From contig PKTV01000423.1 of the NCBI GenBank assembly GCA_002868985.1, positions 1 through 10,719 of the forward strand: a stretch of 10,719 bases of DNA, read 5' to 3'. The notes beneath the pieces were generated by a model. The model was not told the origin of the DNA. It ran no database searches and worked only from the letters and a program-made list of their open reading frames with translations. The DNA comes from Desulfobacteraceae bacterium. GTDB taxonomy: Bacteria > Desulfobacterota > Desulfobacteria > Desulfobacterales > UBA11574. Position 1 is the first letter of the stretch, and each line of letters opens with the position of its first letter. Shown piece by piece: positions 1 to 5,522 of this stretch. The position numbers and the translations under genes are program-made.

Positions 1-1185
1 AATAAGGTCGTTATGGACGAAAATTACGCGCTGATACGGCACTTAGCTCCTGAAGAAACGCCTACGGTTTTGGCAGGCATCATGGGCAAGGAAAAGCTTA
101 TTGCCGTGATTTCATCCATGAAACGTTCAACATACCAACCGCTGATTGATGCTCTTGGGGTTAAAACGATTACTTATGCAACACCGGATAATATTACTTT
201 TAATCAGATTGAAGAAAATTCGTTACTCATTGCCGGCTATGACAATCCTGTTGTGAAAATGCTTTTTGGCAAACAGACGGTTTCGGAAGACGGATTACAT
301 GTAAAAGTGTATAAAAATCCGTATAATACATCGGAACGTGTTGCATTGTTACATGTTGCCGACAAACAGCAGGCACAGGCGGTCCAGTATAAAATATCGC
401 ACTATGGAAAATATACCGAGCTTGCTTTTAAAGACGGACGAAACACCTTCAAAGCGATTGCAGAATCAGAAAACGGCATTAAAATGTTATCCCGTCCCAC
501 AGTCCGGGCGCTCAAGCCTGATGCGCTTGCAACAATAGACGATATTATCCCCCAGCTTACGGTTTCGCGTATTATTTATGTTGGAGAAGCCCACGACCAA
601 TTTGCTCACCATATGAACCAGTTGAAGGTGATCAAAAAAATCCACGACGCCGGATATAAACTGGCTGTGGGTATGGAAATGTTCCAAAAGCCTTATCAAC
701 AGGTGGTGGATGACTACCTGGCCGGACAAATTGATGAGTTTTCTTTTTTAAAAAAGACCGAATATTTCAGCAGGTGGAGATACGATTACAATTTGTATAA
801 ACCGATTATCGATTATCTCAAACAACAGCGCATCCCGCTTGTTGCCTTAAATATTCAGGGAGATCTCACCCGCAAAGTTGCACGGGAAGGAATGTACGAT
901 CTGTCTGACAAGCAAAAAAAACAGTTGCCTTCTAACATGAATTTTTCAAATGAAACGTATCGGAAGGATTTGAGCCAGGTGTTTGTGGTGCACAATAAAC
1001 AAGAAGATCTTCAGGATTTTAACTATTTTTTACAGGCTCAAATGCTGTGGGATGAAGGCATGGCCGAGTCCGCGCATCGGTTTTTGGCAAAACATCCCGA
1101 ACATAAAATGGTTATTCTGGCGGGCAATGGCCATGTCAGGCATAAATATGGAATTCCGGACCGACTCTATCGGCGCAACCATTAA
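1..1185 (+). CDS. ChaN-domain (haem-binding-like) protein, 5' truncated, C-terminal part cut off by an in-frame stop
   Basis: The frame is open from base 1, so the true start probably lies upstream; the first in-frame ATG is at 13 but has no clear ribosome binding site. Counting from that ATG, residues ~1-180 are not recognised with confidence; a stretch near 130-142 (HYGKYTELAFKDGRN) looks like part of a surface-protein module seen in some delta-proteobacterial proteins. Residues ~185-390 match the ChaN/Tiki-like fold: VGEAHD near the start, GMEMFQ, then the Tyr/Trp-rich YFSRWRYDYNLYKPI, and GNGHVRHKYGIP near the end. Family members are often membrane-anchored lipoproteins that bind haem as a dimer; function here is inferred. 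The TAA at 1183-1185 interrupts a frame that continues into a PDZ domain, so this is probably the larger part of a broken or misread ChaN-PDZ gene. Confidence 0.8.
   Translation, partial: NKVVMDENYALIRHLAPEETPTVLAGIMGKEKLIAVISSMKRSTYQPLIDALGVKTITYATPDNITFNQIEENSLLIAGYDNPVVKMLFGKQTVSEDGLHVKVYKNPYNTSERVALLHVADKQQAQAVQYKISHYGKYTELAFKDGRNTFKAIAESENGIKMLSRPTVRALKPDALATIDDIIPQLTVSRIIYVGEAHDQFAHHMNQLKVIKKIHDAGYKLAVGMEMFQKPYQQVVDDYLAGQIDEFSFLKKTEYFSRWRYDYNLYKPIIDYLKQQRIPLVALNIQGDLTRKVAREGMYDLSDKQKKQLPSNMNFSNETYRKDLSQVFVVHNKQEDLQDFNYFLQAQMLWDEGMAESAHRFLAKHPEHKMVILAGNGHVRHKYGIPDRLYRRNH
1183..1185 (+). other. In-frame TAA splitting a ChaN-PDZ gene
   Basis: The codons around it read CGG CGC AAC CAT TAA TCG TTT ACC GTT, with the same frame coding on both sides. 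There is no frameshift. TAA is not a known selenocysteine or pyrrolysine codon, so a nonsense mutation (for example from CAA) or a base-calling error is the simplest reading. Confidence 0.75.
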
Positions 1186-1227
1186 TCGTTTACCGTTGTT
1201 GTTCAGGATGAAGAGATTGAAGACGGT

Positions 1228-1542
1228 GTGGCGGATTATATACTGTTAACCACAAAACTCAACGGGAAAGTATCGCCCAAGCTGGGTGTAATGGTAGAAG
1301 AAAAAGACCAGCGCCTGGTGATCAAAGGTGTGAGTCAAAGCGGTCCTGCAAAAAAAGCAGGGCTTGAAAAAGGTGACGTTATCGAGATGTTTGCAGAACG
1401 ATCCATACAATCACTGGCAGACCTGAAACTCGCTTTGTTTTACGGCAACATCGGAAGCACAGTCAAGATTAAGGTCAAACGGGCGGATAAGACGATTGAT
1501 AAAGAAATCGAACTGTTTGATTTTGAACGATTTCCACATTGA
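1228..1542 (+). CDS. PDZ-domain fragment, C-terminal part of the interrupted ChaN-PDZ protein
   Basis: This is in the same reading frame as the upstream ChaN segment and is separated from it only by the TAA at 1183-1185. The codons between (SFTVVVQDEEIEDG) read as ordinary protein. From the GTG at 1228 it gives 104 residues with a PDZ fold: LGVMVEEKDQRLVIKGV, then PAKKAGLEKGDVIEMFAER, which is the usual carboxylate-binding and 'GDVI' region, and a final SVKIKVKRADK strand. Known ChaN-like proteins can carry a C-terminal PDZ that binds peptide tails. The GTG has no good Shine-Dalgarno sequence, so independent translation is doubtful; if the stop is real, this is probably a dead fragment or is made only by reinitiation. 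A CAA-to-TAA change would explain the break with one base. Confidence 0.7.
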   Translation: MADYILLTTKLNGKVSPKLGVMVEEKDQRLVIKGVSQSGPAKKAGLEKGDVIEMFAERSIQSLADLKLALFYGNIGSTVKIKVKRADKTIDKEIELFDFERFPH

Positions 1543-1544
1543 TT

Positions 1545-1750
1545 AGACGTTTCGAAAAATCTACAACTTAATGAAAATATGGGACATTTTCACGCTTGAA
1601 CGCTATACTTGAATATGGAAGAATGGAAAAGTGGAATACTGGAAGGTTGGTTTTTAAAAGGATATGGTTCATTTTTTGTTTTATAGTCGACACAAATTTT
1701 ACCATTTATCCAACATTCCAGTATTCCAATTGAGGCGAAGCCTCTATCTT
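1545..1750. repeat. Dispersed palindrome-containing repeat, copy 1
   Basis: The element begins a few bases after the PDZ stop codon. It contains near-perfect inverted arms at 1632-1650 and 1710-1728 (18 of 19 positions pair, core TGGAATACTGGAA) and ends in a perfect small hairpin GAGGC-GAA-GCCTC at 1732-1744. It shares several blocks, in the same order, with 2903-3130: a leading ACGTTTCG...CTACAACTT block, then GAATGGAA, then CCAATTGAGGCGAAGC. No transposase is present. It looks like a non-coding dispersed element. Confidence 0.65.
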
Positions 1751-1778
1751 AAGATTCATGCTTTTTGATGTTTAGATG

Positions 1779-2153
1779 CTAAAAGATGGATTTCATGATT
1801 TCGCAAGACCGGCAAAGCTTCATTTTTTCTTTCCAGGTTCTATGAACATTGCCGCCGCAAATTGTACCACAGATAAACCAGCAAAGATCACCGGCCTGAA
1901 ACTCCCATGCCGGACACATTTCTTTCTTTTCAGTAGGACACGCTTTTCTATCCCAGCAGGGAATTTTGTCATGGATATTTTTCTTTAACCTTGAAACCAG
2001 AAAAAAAATCTGACGTTCCACATGGGTCGGTACGGATCGCCACCCTTGTTCATAGCTGTGAACAGCCTTAATGGAGATACCAAGGAGCTGTGCCATCTGG
2101 CGCTGTGTTTTTTCTAGTTTTTTTCTGAACTTTTTAAATTCATTATTGGTCAT
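1779..2153 (-). CDS. XRE-family helix-turn-helix regulator with Cys-rich 'two-CW' C-terminal domain
   Basis: 124 residues. The N-terminus (about 5-55) is a Cro/cI-type helix-turn-helix: TQRQMAQLLGISIKAVHSYE gives the scaffold and recognition helices. The second half has eight cysteines (66, 72, 80, 91, 95, 99, 114, 117) including two Cys-Trp pairs at 66-67 and 91-92, the pattern of the small 'two-CW' domain common in sulfate reducers. These Cys probably bind zinc, another metal or a cluster, so the protein may be a metal- or redox-responsive DNA-binding regulator; that is inference. A good ribosome binding site, AAGGA, lies 6 bases before the ATG. The gene stands alone on the minus strand, with repeat copy 1 downstream and a long intergenic region upstream. 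Its target is unknown. Confidence 0.82.
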   Translation of the reverse strand: MTNNEFKKFRKKLEKTQRQMAQLLGISIKAVHSYEQGWRSVPTHVERQIFFLVSRLKKNIHDKIPCWDRKACPTEKKEMCPAWEFQAGDLCWFICGTICGGNVHRTWKEKMKLCRSCEIMKSIF

Positions 2154-2534
2154 GCTGAGTCCTTGGCCGCCGAGTATTCAGTTTATTAAAAGGGTTAAAA
2201 AAATGACCATATGGAACCATTTAAAAACACTCTCTTTTAGCCATTCCCTGCGTTAGGCTCAAATTTTAATCCGCCACCGAACTTTGGCGGATTATTCCTT
2301 GAAACACTTAATGCGTTCGTGTGGTTTAAATTGTCGCCTTCCTTGCCTTGAATAAAATCGAGCGTTTTCAAAAGGTCTCACAAATTTTGATTAACAGTAT
2401 TACTATGTGGTATTTTATGTCAAGTGTTTATTAAAGCAAAATTCTTATAAAGAAAGAATCACTCAAGTTTAATGCTCTCAATCTTAAGCTCAACCAGGCC
2501 GGAAGAATATTATAAGGTAGAAATCATATGAGAA
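2154..2534. other. Intergenic stretch with one strong hairpin, no gene seen
   Basis: About 380 bases upstream of the XRE regulator. I see no convincing ORF. It holds a 10 bp perfect hairpin at 2267-2294 and a segment at 2240-2272 that resembles an internal part of the palindromic element at 3590-3730 (shared CTGCGTTA, GCT, AAA and TAATCC blocks at matching spacing). The promoter of the regulator must lie here but I cannot place it. Confidence 0.5.
2267..2294. repeat. Perfect 10 bp inverted repeat, 8-base loop
   Basis: TAATCCGCCA pairs perfectly with TGGCGGATTA around the loop CCGAACTT. No clear T-run follows on either strand, so it is not a classic terminator. It could be an operator, an mRNA leader structure of the minus-strand regulator, or the remnant of a palindromic element. 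Confidence 0.6.
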
Positions 2535-2612
2535 TAAAAAAGGCGATTCATCTCAAAGACGAACCGCCCCAAGCCATAAAGAGGAGGGAGAATGGAGGAT
2601 TTTTGGTTTATA
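2535..2612 (-). ncRNA. Candidate C-rich small regulatory RNA (~78 nt)
   Basis: On the minus strand a consensus -35/-10 pair is followed by about 45 bases that look unstructured and then a strong intrinsic terminator. The single-stranded part carries two anti-Shine-Dalgarno tracts: AUCCUCCA (2593-2600) and CUCCCUCCUC (2581-2590). This layout, with exposed C-rich CCUCC motifs ahead of a terminator hairpin, is that of known trans-acting sRNAs that bind ribosome binding sites of target mRNAs. The exact start (about 2612) is placed from promoter spacing. I do not recognise it as a named family. Alternatively the terminator may simply end a transcript coming from the small ORF at 2691-2798. Confidence 0.6.
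2536..2568 (-). terminator. Rho-independent terminator of the candidate sRNA
   Basis: On the minus strand GGCGGTTCGTCT (2568-2557) pairs with AGATGAATCGCC (2553-2542) around a 3-base loop. The stem is 12 bp with two G-U wobbles that are possible only in the minus-strand RNA, and six T follow (2541-2536). The wobble direction and T-run both assign it to the minus strand. Confidence 0.8.
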
Positions 2613-2618
2613 TTGTAA

Positions 2619-2646
2619 AGTATCATCCCGGAGCAGGGATTGTCAA
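2619..2646 (-). promoter_or_regulatory. Sigma-70-type promoter for the candidate sRNA
   Basis: Read on the minus strand: TTGACA (2646-2641, perfect -35), a 16-base spacer, and GATACT (2624-2619, 4 of 6 to consensus). The spacer contains a small dyad ATCCC...GGGAT that could be an operator. Confidence 0.6.
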
Positions 2647-2690
2647 GTAAAAAGTACTACATAGTGGCAATTTGATGGTTGGGCCCACAG

Positions 2691-2798
2691 TCATGTTTCC
2701 AAAAATATTTTATTTAGCCGTTGCAGTTCAGATTCGGCATCGTTCACCATTTCGTCGATGATCCCTCGAGCCGGTTTGATAAATTTGTCCAATAACAT
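2691..2798 (-). CDS. Possible 35-residue small protein
   Basis: ATG at 2798 to TGA at 2693-2691 on the minus strand, preceded by TGAGGG about 10 bases before the start. The peptide (MLLDKFIKPARGIIDEMVND then AESELQRLNKIFLET) is charged and amphipathic, with a likely helical second half; composition is protein-like rather than repeat-derived. I do not recognise it. It lies just upstream of the candidate sRNA on the same strand. It may be a real small gene, a decayed gene remnant or chance. Confidence 0.3.
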   Translation of the reverse strand: MLLDKFIKPARGIIDEMVNDAESELQRLNKIFLET

Positions 2799-3229
2799 AA
2801 CAATAAACCCTCAATGCCTTCATTCAAACTTTATCGAAACGGTAAATTCACATTGACATTTCGTGGCACAAAGTGGTATTTTTTTCGAGAAAAATATAAT
2901 CAAACGTCTCGGAAATGCTACAACTTTTTGTAAGCAAAAATCTTTCAATGGCGATTTATTCATTTTACCGGTATGAAAGAATGGAATGTTGGAGTGCTGG
3001 AATATTGGGAGCAAGAACGGATATAAACTATTTAAATTGTAAAAAAATCCTTTAAACTCATCTTTCCATTATTCCCTCCGGGGCGTCGGCCTTACGGGCC
3101 GGAGGCCAATTGGGGTGAAGCGCCTAAGCTCTCTCTCAATTCCGATACTTTTTAGAATCAGGAGTATTCATCTTATCTTCTTGCAGCTTTACCAAGCTGA
3201 ATCAATGTTAACGTCCTAAAGGAGAACCG
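2799..3229. other. Intergenic stretch filled largely by repeat copy 2
   Basis: About 430 bases before the VOC gene. It contains repeat copy 2, a TTGACA-N18-TATTTT promoter-like pair on the plus strand at 2853-2882 with no gene close behind it, and a 6 bp hairpin CAGCTT-TACC-AAGCTG at 3184-3199 just ahead of the VOC ribosome binding site. No gene is seen. Confidence 0.5.
2903..3130. repeat. Dispersed palindrome-containing repeat, copy 2
   Basis: Blocks match copy 1 at 1545-1750 in the same order: AACGTCTCGG...CTACAACTT at the left, GAATGGAATG in the middle, CCAATTGGGGTGAAGCG at the right. The middle is diverged, and an extra GC-rich palindrome CCTCCGG...CCGGAGG (3075-3081 with 3099-3105) is present. 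No coding content is seen. Confidence 0.6.
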
Positions 3230-3586
3230 ATGTCTGCTGGCAGTATTAAACGCATCAATACGATTTTATATTGTCGTAACTGGCAAACCACGGTTAAGTT
3301 TTATCGTGATGTGTTGAAACTCATGGTCAATCACGAAACAGAATGGTTGGTGGAATTTCATTTGGTTGACAACACCTATTTAAGTGTCGCCAACGCTGCC
3401 GGAACATCTATTCAAAGCTCAAATGGCGATGGAATTACGCTCTCTTTTCAGGTTGGAACCGTTGATGCCGCTCATCGTCAGTTACGTGAGATCGGCATAG
3501 AAACCGGTCCAATCAAACCCATATGGGGCGCACGAGCATTTTACATCTTTGATCCCGAGGGGCACCGCATAGAGTTATGGTCTTAA
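3230..3586 (+). CDS. VOC-superfamily (glyoxalase / bleomycin-resistance fold) protein
   Basis: 118 residues, the usual size of a single-domain VOC protein. The pattern is a beta-alpha-beta-beta-beta repeat: INTILYCRNWQTTVKFYRDVLKL (first strand and the helix ending in FYRDVLKL), LSFQVGTVDAAHRQLREIGI (second module helix), and the closing strand FDPEGHRIELWS, where Glu115 sits at the common metal-ligand position. Members include glyoxalase I, dioxygenases and drug-binding proteins; the sequence does not tell which. AAAGGAG lies 5 bases before the ATG. It appears to be monocistronic: a long repeat region precedes it and a palindromic element follows 3 bases after its stop codon, which may act as a transcription end. 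Confidence 0.85.
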   Translation: MSAGSIKRINTILYCRNWQTTVKFYRDVLKLMVNHETEWLVEFHLVDNTYLSVANAAGTSIQSSNGDGITLSFQVGTVDAAHRQLREIGIETGPIKPIWGARAFYIFDPEGHRIELWS

Positions 3587-3589
3587 CTC

Positions 3590-3730
3590 GTGCCCATCCA
3601 TAAATGGTTTTTTTGTCCAACCTCTGCGTTATGCTTAAAAAATAATCCTCGGAATATCCAATATATGCCTGTGGTTATTTTTTAAGCATGCCTTGATCTT
3701 GAACAAAAATCCTCATTTATGGATGGGCAC
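3590..3730. repeat. 141 bp MITE-like nested palindrome
   Basis: Terminal arms are a perfect 17 bp inverted repeat (GTGCCCATCCATAAATG at 3590-3606 with its complement at 3714-3730). Inside lies a second pairing block, TTTTTGTCCAA-like (10 of 11), and a perfect 15 bp inverted repeat at 3631-3645 with 3675-3689. TAACT occurs at 3584-3588 on the left and 3731-3735 on the right, a possible 5-base target duplication offset by one base from the left arm. No ORF is inside. It could move through a transposase supplied elsewhere, and as RNA it would fold into one long hairpin. Confidence 0.8.
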
Positions 3731-3864
3731 TAACTAAAGTTTCGCACCCTTAATTTTTTATAAGGTCTATAAAAGCGAAGCTGGCCCTGAAATTATGTTT
3801 AAGGTAAAATCATACCCGAAGCGGTAATGTATTCAAAAGACTATAATGTTACAATTTTTTCAGG

Positions 3865-3893
3865 TTGACACAGCCACACTGTAGGATTATTTT
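3865..3893 (+). promoter_or_regulatory. Sigma-70-type promoter for the HMA-hgcA-hgcB unit
   Basis: TTGACA at 3865-3870, a 17-base spacer, and TATTTT at 3888-3893, 30 bases before the HMA start codon. A TATAAT also occurs at 3842-3847 but lacks a matching -35. Confidence 0.55.
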
Positions 3894-3923
3894 CTGAAAA
3901 GAAACCAAAGGAGGAACCATAAA

Positions 3924-4127
3924 ATGGCAAAAGAAACCTTTTCCATACCCAATATTTCCTGTGGCCATTGTGTGATGTCGATCAAGAATGAGTTGAATGA
4001 ACTGGAAGGCGTCAAAACCGTGGAAGGTGATCCTGGGAATAAAAGTATAACGGTTGAATTTGAGTCCCCTGTCACACTGGAACAAATCAAAGAAACACTC
4101 AAGGAGATTAATTATCCGGCAGTTTAA
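3924..4127 (+). CDS. Heavy-metal-associated (HMA) domain protein, CopZ/MerP-like metallochaperone
   Basis: 67 residues, the full length of a free HMA domain. The metal-binding loop is ISCGHCVMSI with Cys13 and Cys16 (CxxC), followed by the expected helix IKNELNEL, a strand VKTVEGDP, and the closing IKETLKEINYP. Such proteins bind soft metals (Cu+, Hg2+) in the cytoplasm or, with a signal peptide, the periplasm; no signal peptide is present here. A strong Shine-Dalgarno AAAGGAGG ends 9 bases before the ATG. Only 34 bases separate its stop from the proposed hgcA start, so the two are probably cotranscribed. This position suggests delivery or buffering of Hg(II) for HgcA, but copper handling cannot be excluded from the sequence. 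Confidence 0.88.
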   Translation: MAKETFSIPNISCGHCVMSIKNELNELEGVKTVEGDPGNKSITVEFESPVTLEQIKETLKEINYPAV

Positions 4128-4161
4128 CCCGGAATCGCGAGCCGAACTAGAGGAATATCCG

Positions 4162-5331
4162 ATGACGTTAGAACCCATTGATCTATTAAAAGATCGACCT
4201 GTTCAAGAACAAGGACCGTTGCTATCGACGGATACCAGTTGCTGACCTCAGCAACAAAAGGCTCAGTTGAGTCGTCCGGATATGAATCAACCCTTTATCA
4301 TTGGTTCGGTTAAGACACCGACAGGTGATATACCCAAAATTTCTTCCGATCTGAGCCGGCGGGATCACTGGGGAAGCATTAAGGCCCGTTGGGGTGTGGG
4401 TCGCATGCACTATACTGTCGACCCAGGTCTTTATGCCCTTGGGGCGCCGAATGAACGATCACCTGTTCTGGTTACAGCCAATTACAAAATGAGTTTTGAT
4501 CGATTGCGTGAAGCGCTTTCCAACCGGCATGCATGGATTTTGGTTCTGGACACCAAGGGCATCAATGTCTGGTGTGCGGCCGGGAAAGGGACATTTGGGA
4601 CGGATGAACTGGTTCGGCGTATCGAATATAGCCAATTAAATCGCGTGGTATCCCATACGGAGTTGATTCTACCCCAACTGGCAGGCCCCGGTGTTGCAGC
4701 CCACAAGGTGAAAAAACGAACCGGTTTCAAAGTGTTATACGGTCCTATTCAGGCCACCGATTTGCCGGCTTTTCTGGATGCCGGCATGGAGGCAACCCCC
4801 AACATGCGGCGAAAGACATTTACAATGCTTGAAAGGGTGGTTTTAATACCCGTTGAACTGGTAAGCGCTTTTAAATGGTCATTACTGATACTGCCGGCCT
4901 TTTTCTTATTGGGAGGGGTGGGCGCACCATCCGGATTTTGGCAGGGTGTATTGAACGATGGGCTCTTTGCCGTACTCCATCTGCTGGGTGCGCTGTTGGC
5001 CGGAGCAGTTCTAACACCGATTCTTTTACCATGGCTTCCAGGTCGAGCTTTTTCTCAAAAAGGCTTGATCATGGGCCTGATAACAACACTGTTTATCACT
5101 CTTTTCGGAGCGTTTTATCTTAACATTCGGCAAGATTATATGAATATCATGGCCTGGTTCTTTCTGGCTCCGGCGTTATCGGCCTATCTTGCTATGAATT
5201 TTACCGGCGCTTCGACCTACACGTCTCTTTCCGGTGTCAAAAAAGAGATGAGATGGGCCGTACCCCTTGAAATTGTGGGTGGAGTGGCGGGTTTGACCCT
5301 CTGGGTAGGATCGCGATTTGTCTTACCCTAA
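4162..5331 (+). CDS. hgcA: HgcA, corrinoid protein of mercury methylation, with candidate selenocysteine (UGA) at residue 28
   Basis: HgcA transfers a methyl group from its corrinoid to Hg(II), forming methylmercury. The signature cap-helix motif NVWCAAGK is at 4564-4587; its Cys138 is the lower corrinoid ligand known in the family. The soluble corrinoid domain is followed by five predicted membrane segments (about residues 235-388: SLLILPAFFLLGGV, LHLLGALLAGAVLTPILL, LIMGLITTLFITLFGAF, MAWFFLAPALSAYLAM, VPLEIVGGVAGLTLWVG). The start at 4162 has AGAGGA 7 bases before it and reads 27 codons to ...DTSC, then UGA, then PQQQKAQLSRPD in the same frame into the conserved body. If UGA were a stop, the protein would need TTG 4267 or ATG 4282, neither with a good ribosome binding site. 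Homologues, from memory, often have a Cys pair in this N-terminal segment. HgcA identity is very secure; the Sec reading and N-terminus are inference. Confidence 0.93.
4243..4273 (+). promoter_or_regulatory. In-frame UGA with candidate bacterial SECIS hairpin
   Basis: UGA at 4243-4245 follows a Cys codon. Downstream, GGCUC (4260-4264) pairs with GAGUC (4269-4273) around the loop AGUU. This gives a 5 bp stem (one G-U) with the loop beginning 19 bases after the UGA, and G and U in the loop, as in known bacterial SECIS elements such as that of fdhF. An alternative hairpin TTGCTGA/TCAGCAA overlaps the UGA itself. The stem is short, so this is suggestive and not conclusive. Confidence 0.5.
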
Positions 5332-5502
5332 TTGAGCGAAAGCCGATGATACCCCATGGCCTGCGGCCTGACTCCTACGGTGTCTTCGTTATCAAGGGCT
5401 CGAAGTAGACGACTACGACTTCGCCCTTGATGCCTTTCGCAGTGAAACGAAGATCCCGTTATCGGGGGAATATGGGGCATCCTCGACTTTCGTCAATTAG
5501 GG
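5326..5502. repeat. 177 bp nested palindrome between hgcA and hgcB
   Basis: The outer arms 5326-5357 and 5471-5502 are an imperfect ~31 bp inverted repeat (shared blocks CCCTAATTGA, CGAAAG, CGA, CCCCAT); the left arm includes the hgcA stop codon. Inner pairings: TCTTCGTT 5383-5390 with 5446-5453, ATCAAGGGC 5391-5399 with 5423-5431, and GTAG-ACGA-CTAC at 5405-5416. No ORF is inside. It would form a long branched RNA hairpin in any hgcA-hgcB transcript. Confidence 0.75.
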
Positions 5503-5522
5503 TTTTTTAAAGGTCGATGAAA

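Noticed and set aside
2528..2650. Plus-strand 40-codon ORF, and a strong-looking GAGGAGGG before an 8-codon ORF at 2592
   Set aside because: The purine-rich tract is the complement of the C-rich part of the candidate minus-strand sRNA, and the hairpin has its T-run only on the minus strand. The peptides look non-coding.
2853..2882. TTGACA-N18-TATTTT promoter on the plus strand
   Set aside because: No plus-strand gene follows within 340 bases and it sits next to a repeat, so I do not list it as a promoter.
2820..3014. Minus-strand 64-codon ORF
   Set aside because: It lies mostly within dispersed repeat copy 2, has repeat-derived low-complexity composition and no family resemblance.
4054..4161. 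Plus-strand ORF start at 4054 ahead of the hgcA leader
   Set aside because: It overlaps the HMA gene in another frame. The part after 4162, with its own ribosome binding site, is kept as the hgcA N-terminus.
3849..4178. Minus-strand ORFs opposite the HMA gene
   Set aside because: They are antisense shadows of a clear HMA gene with a strong ribosome binding site.
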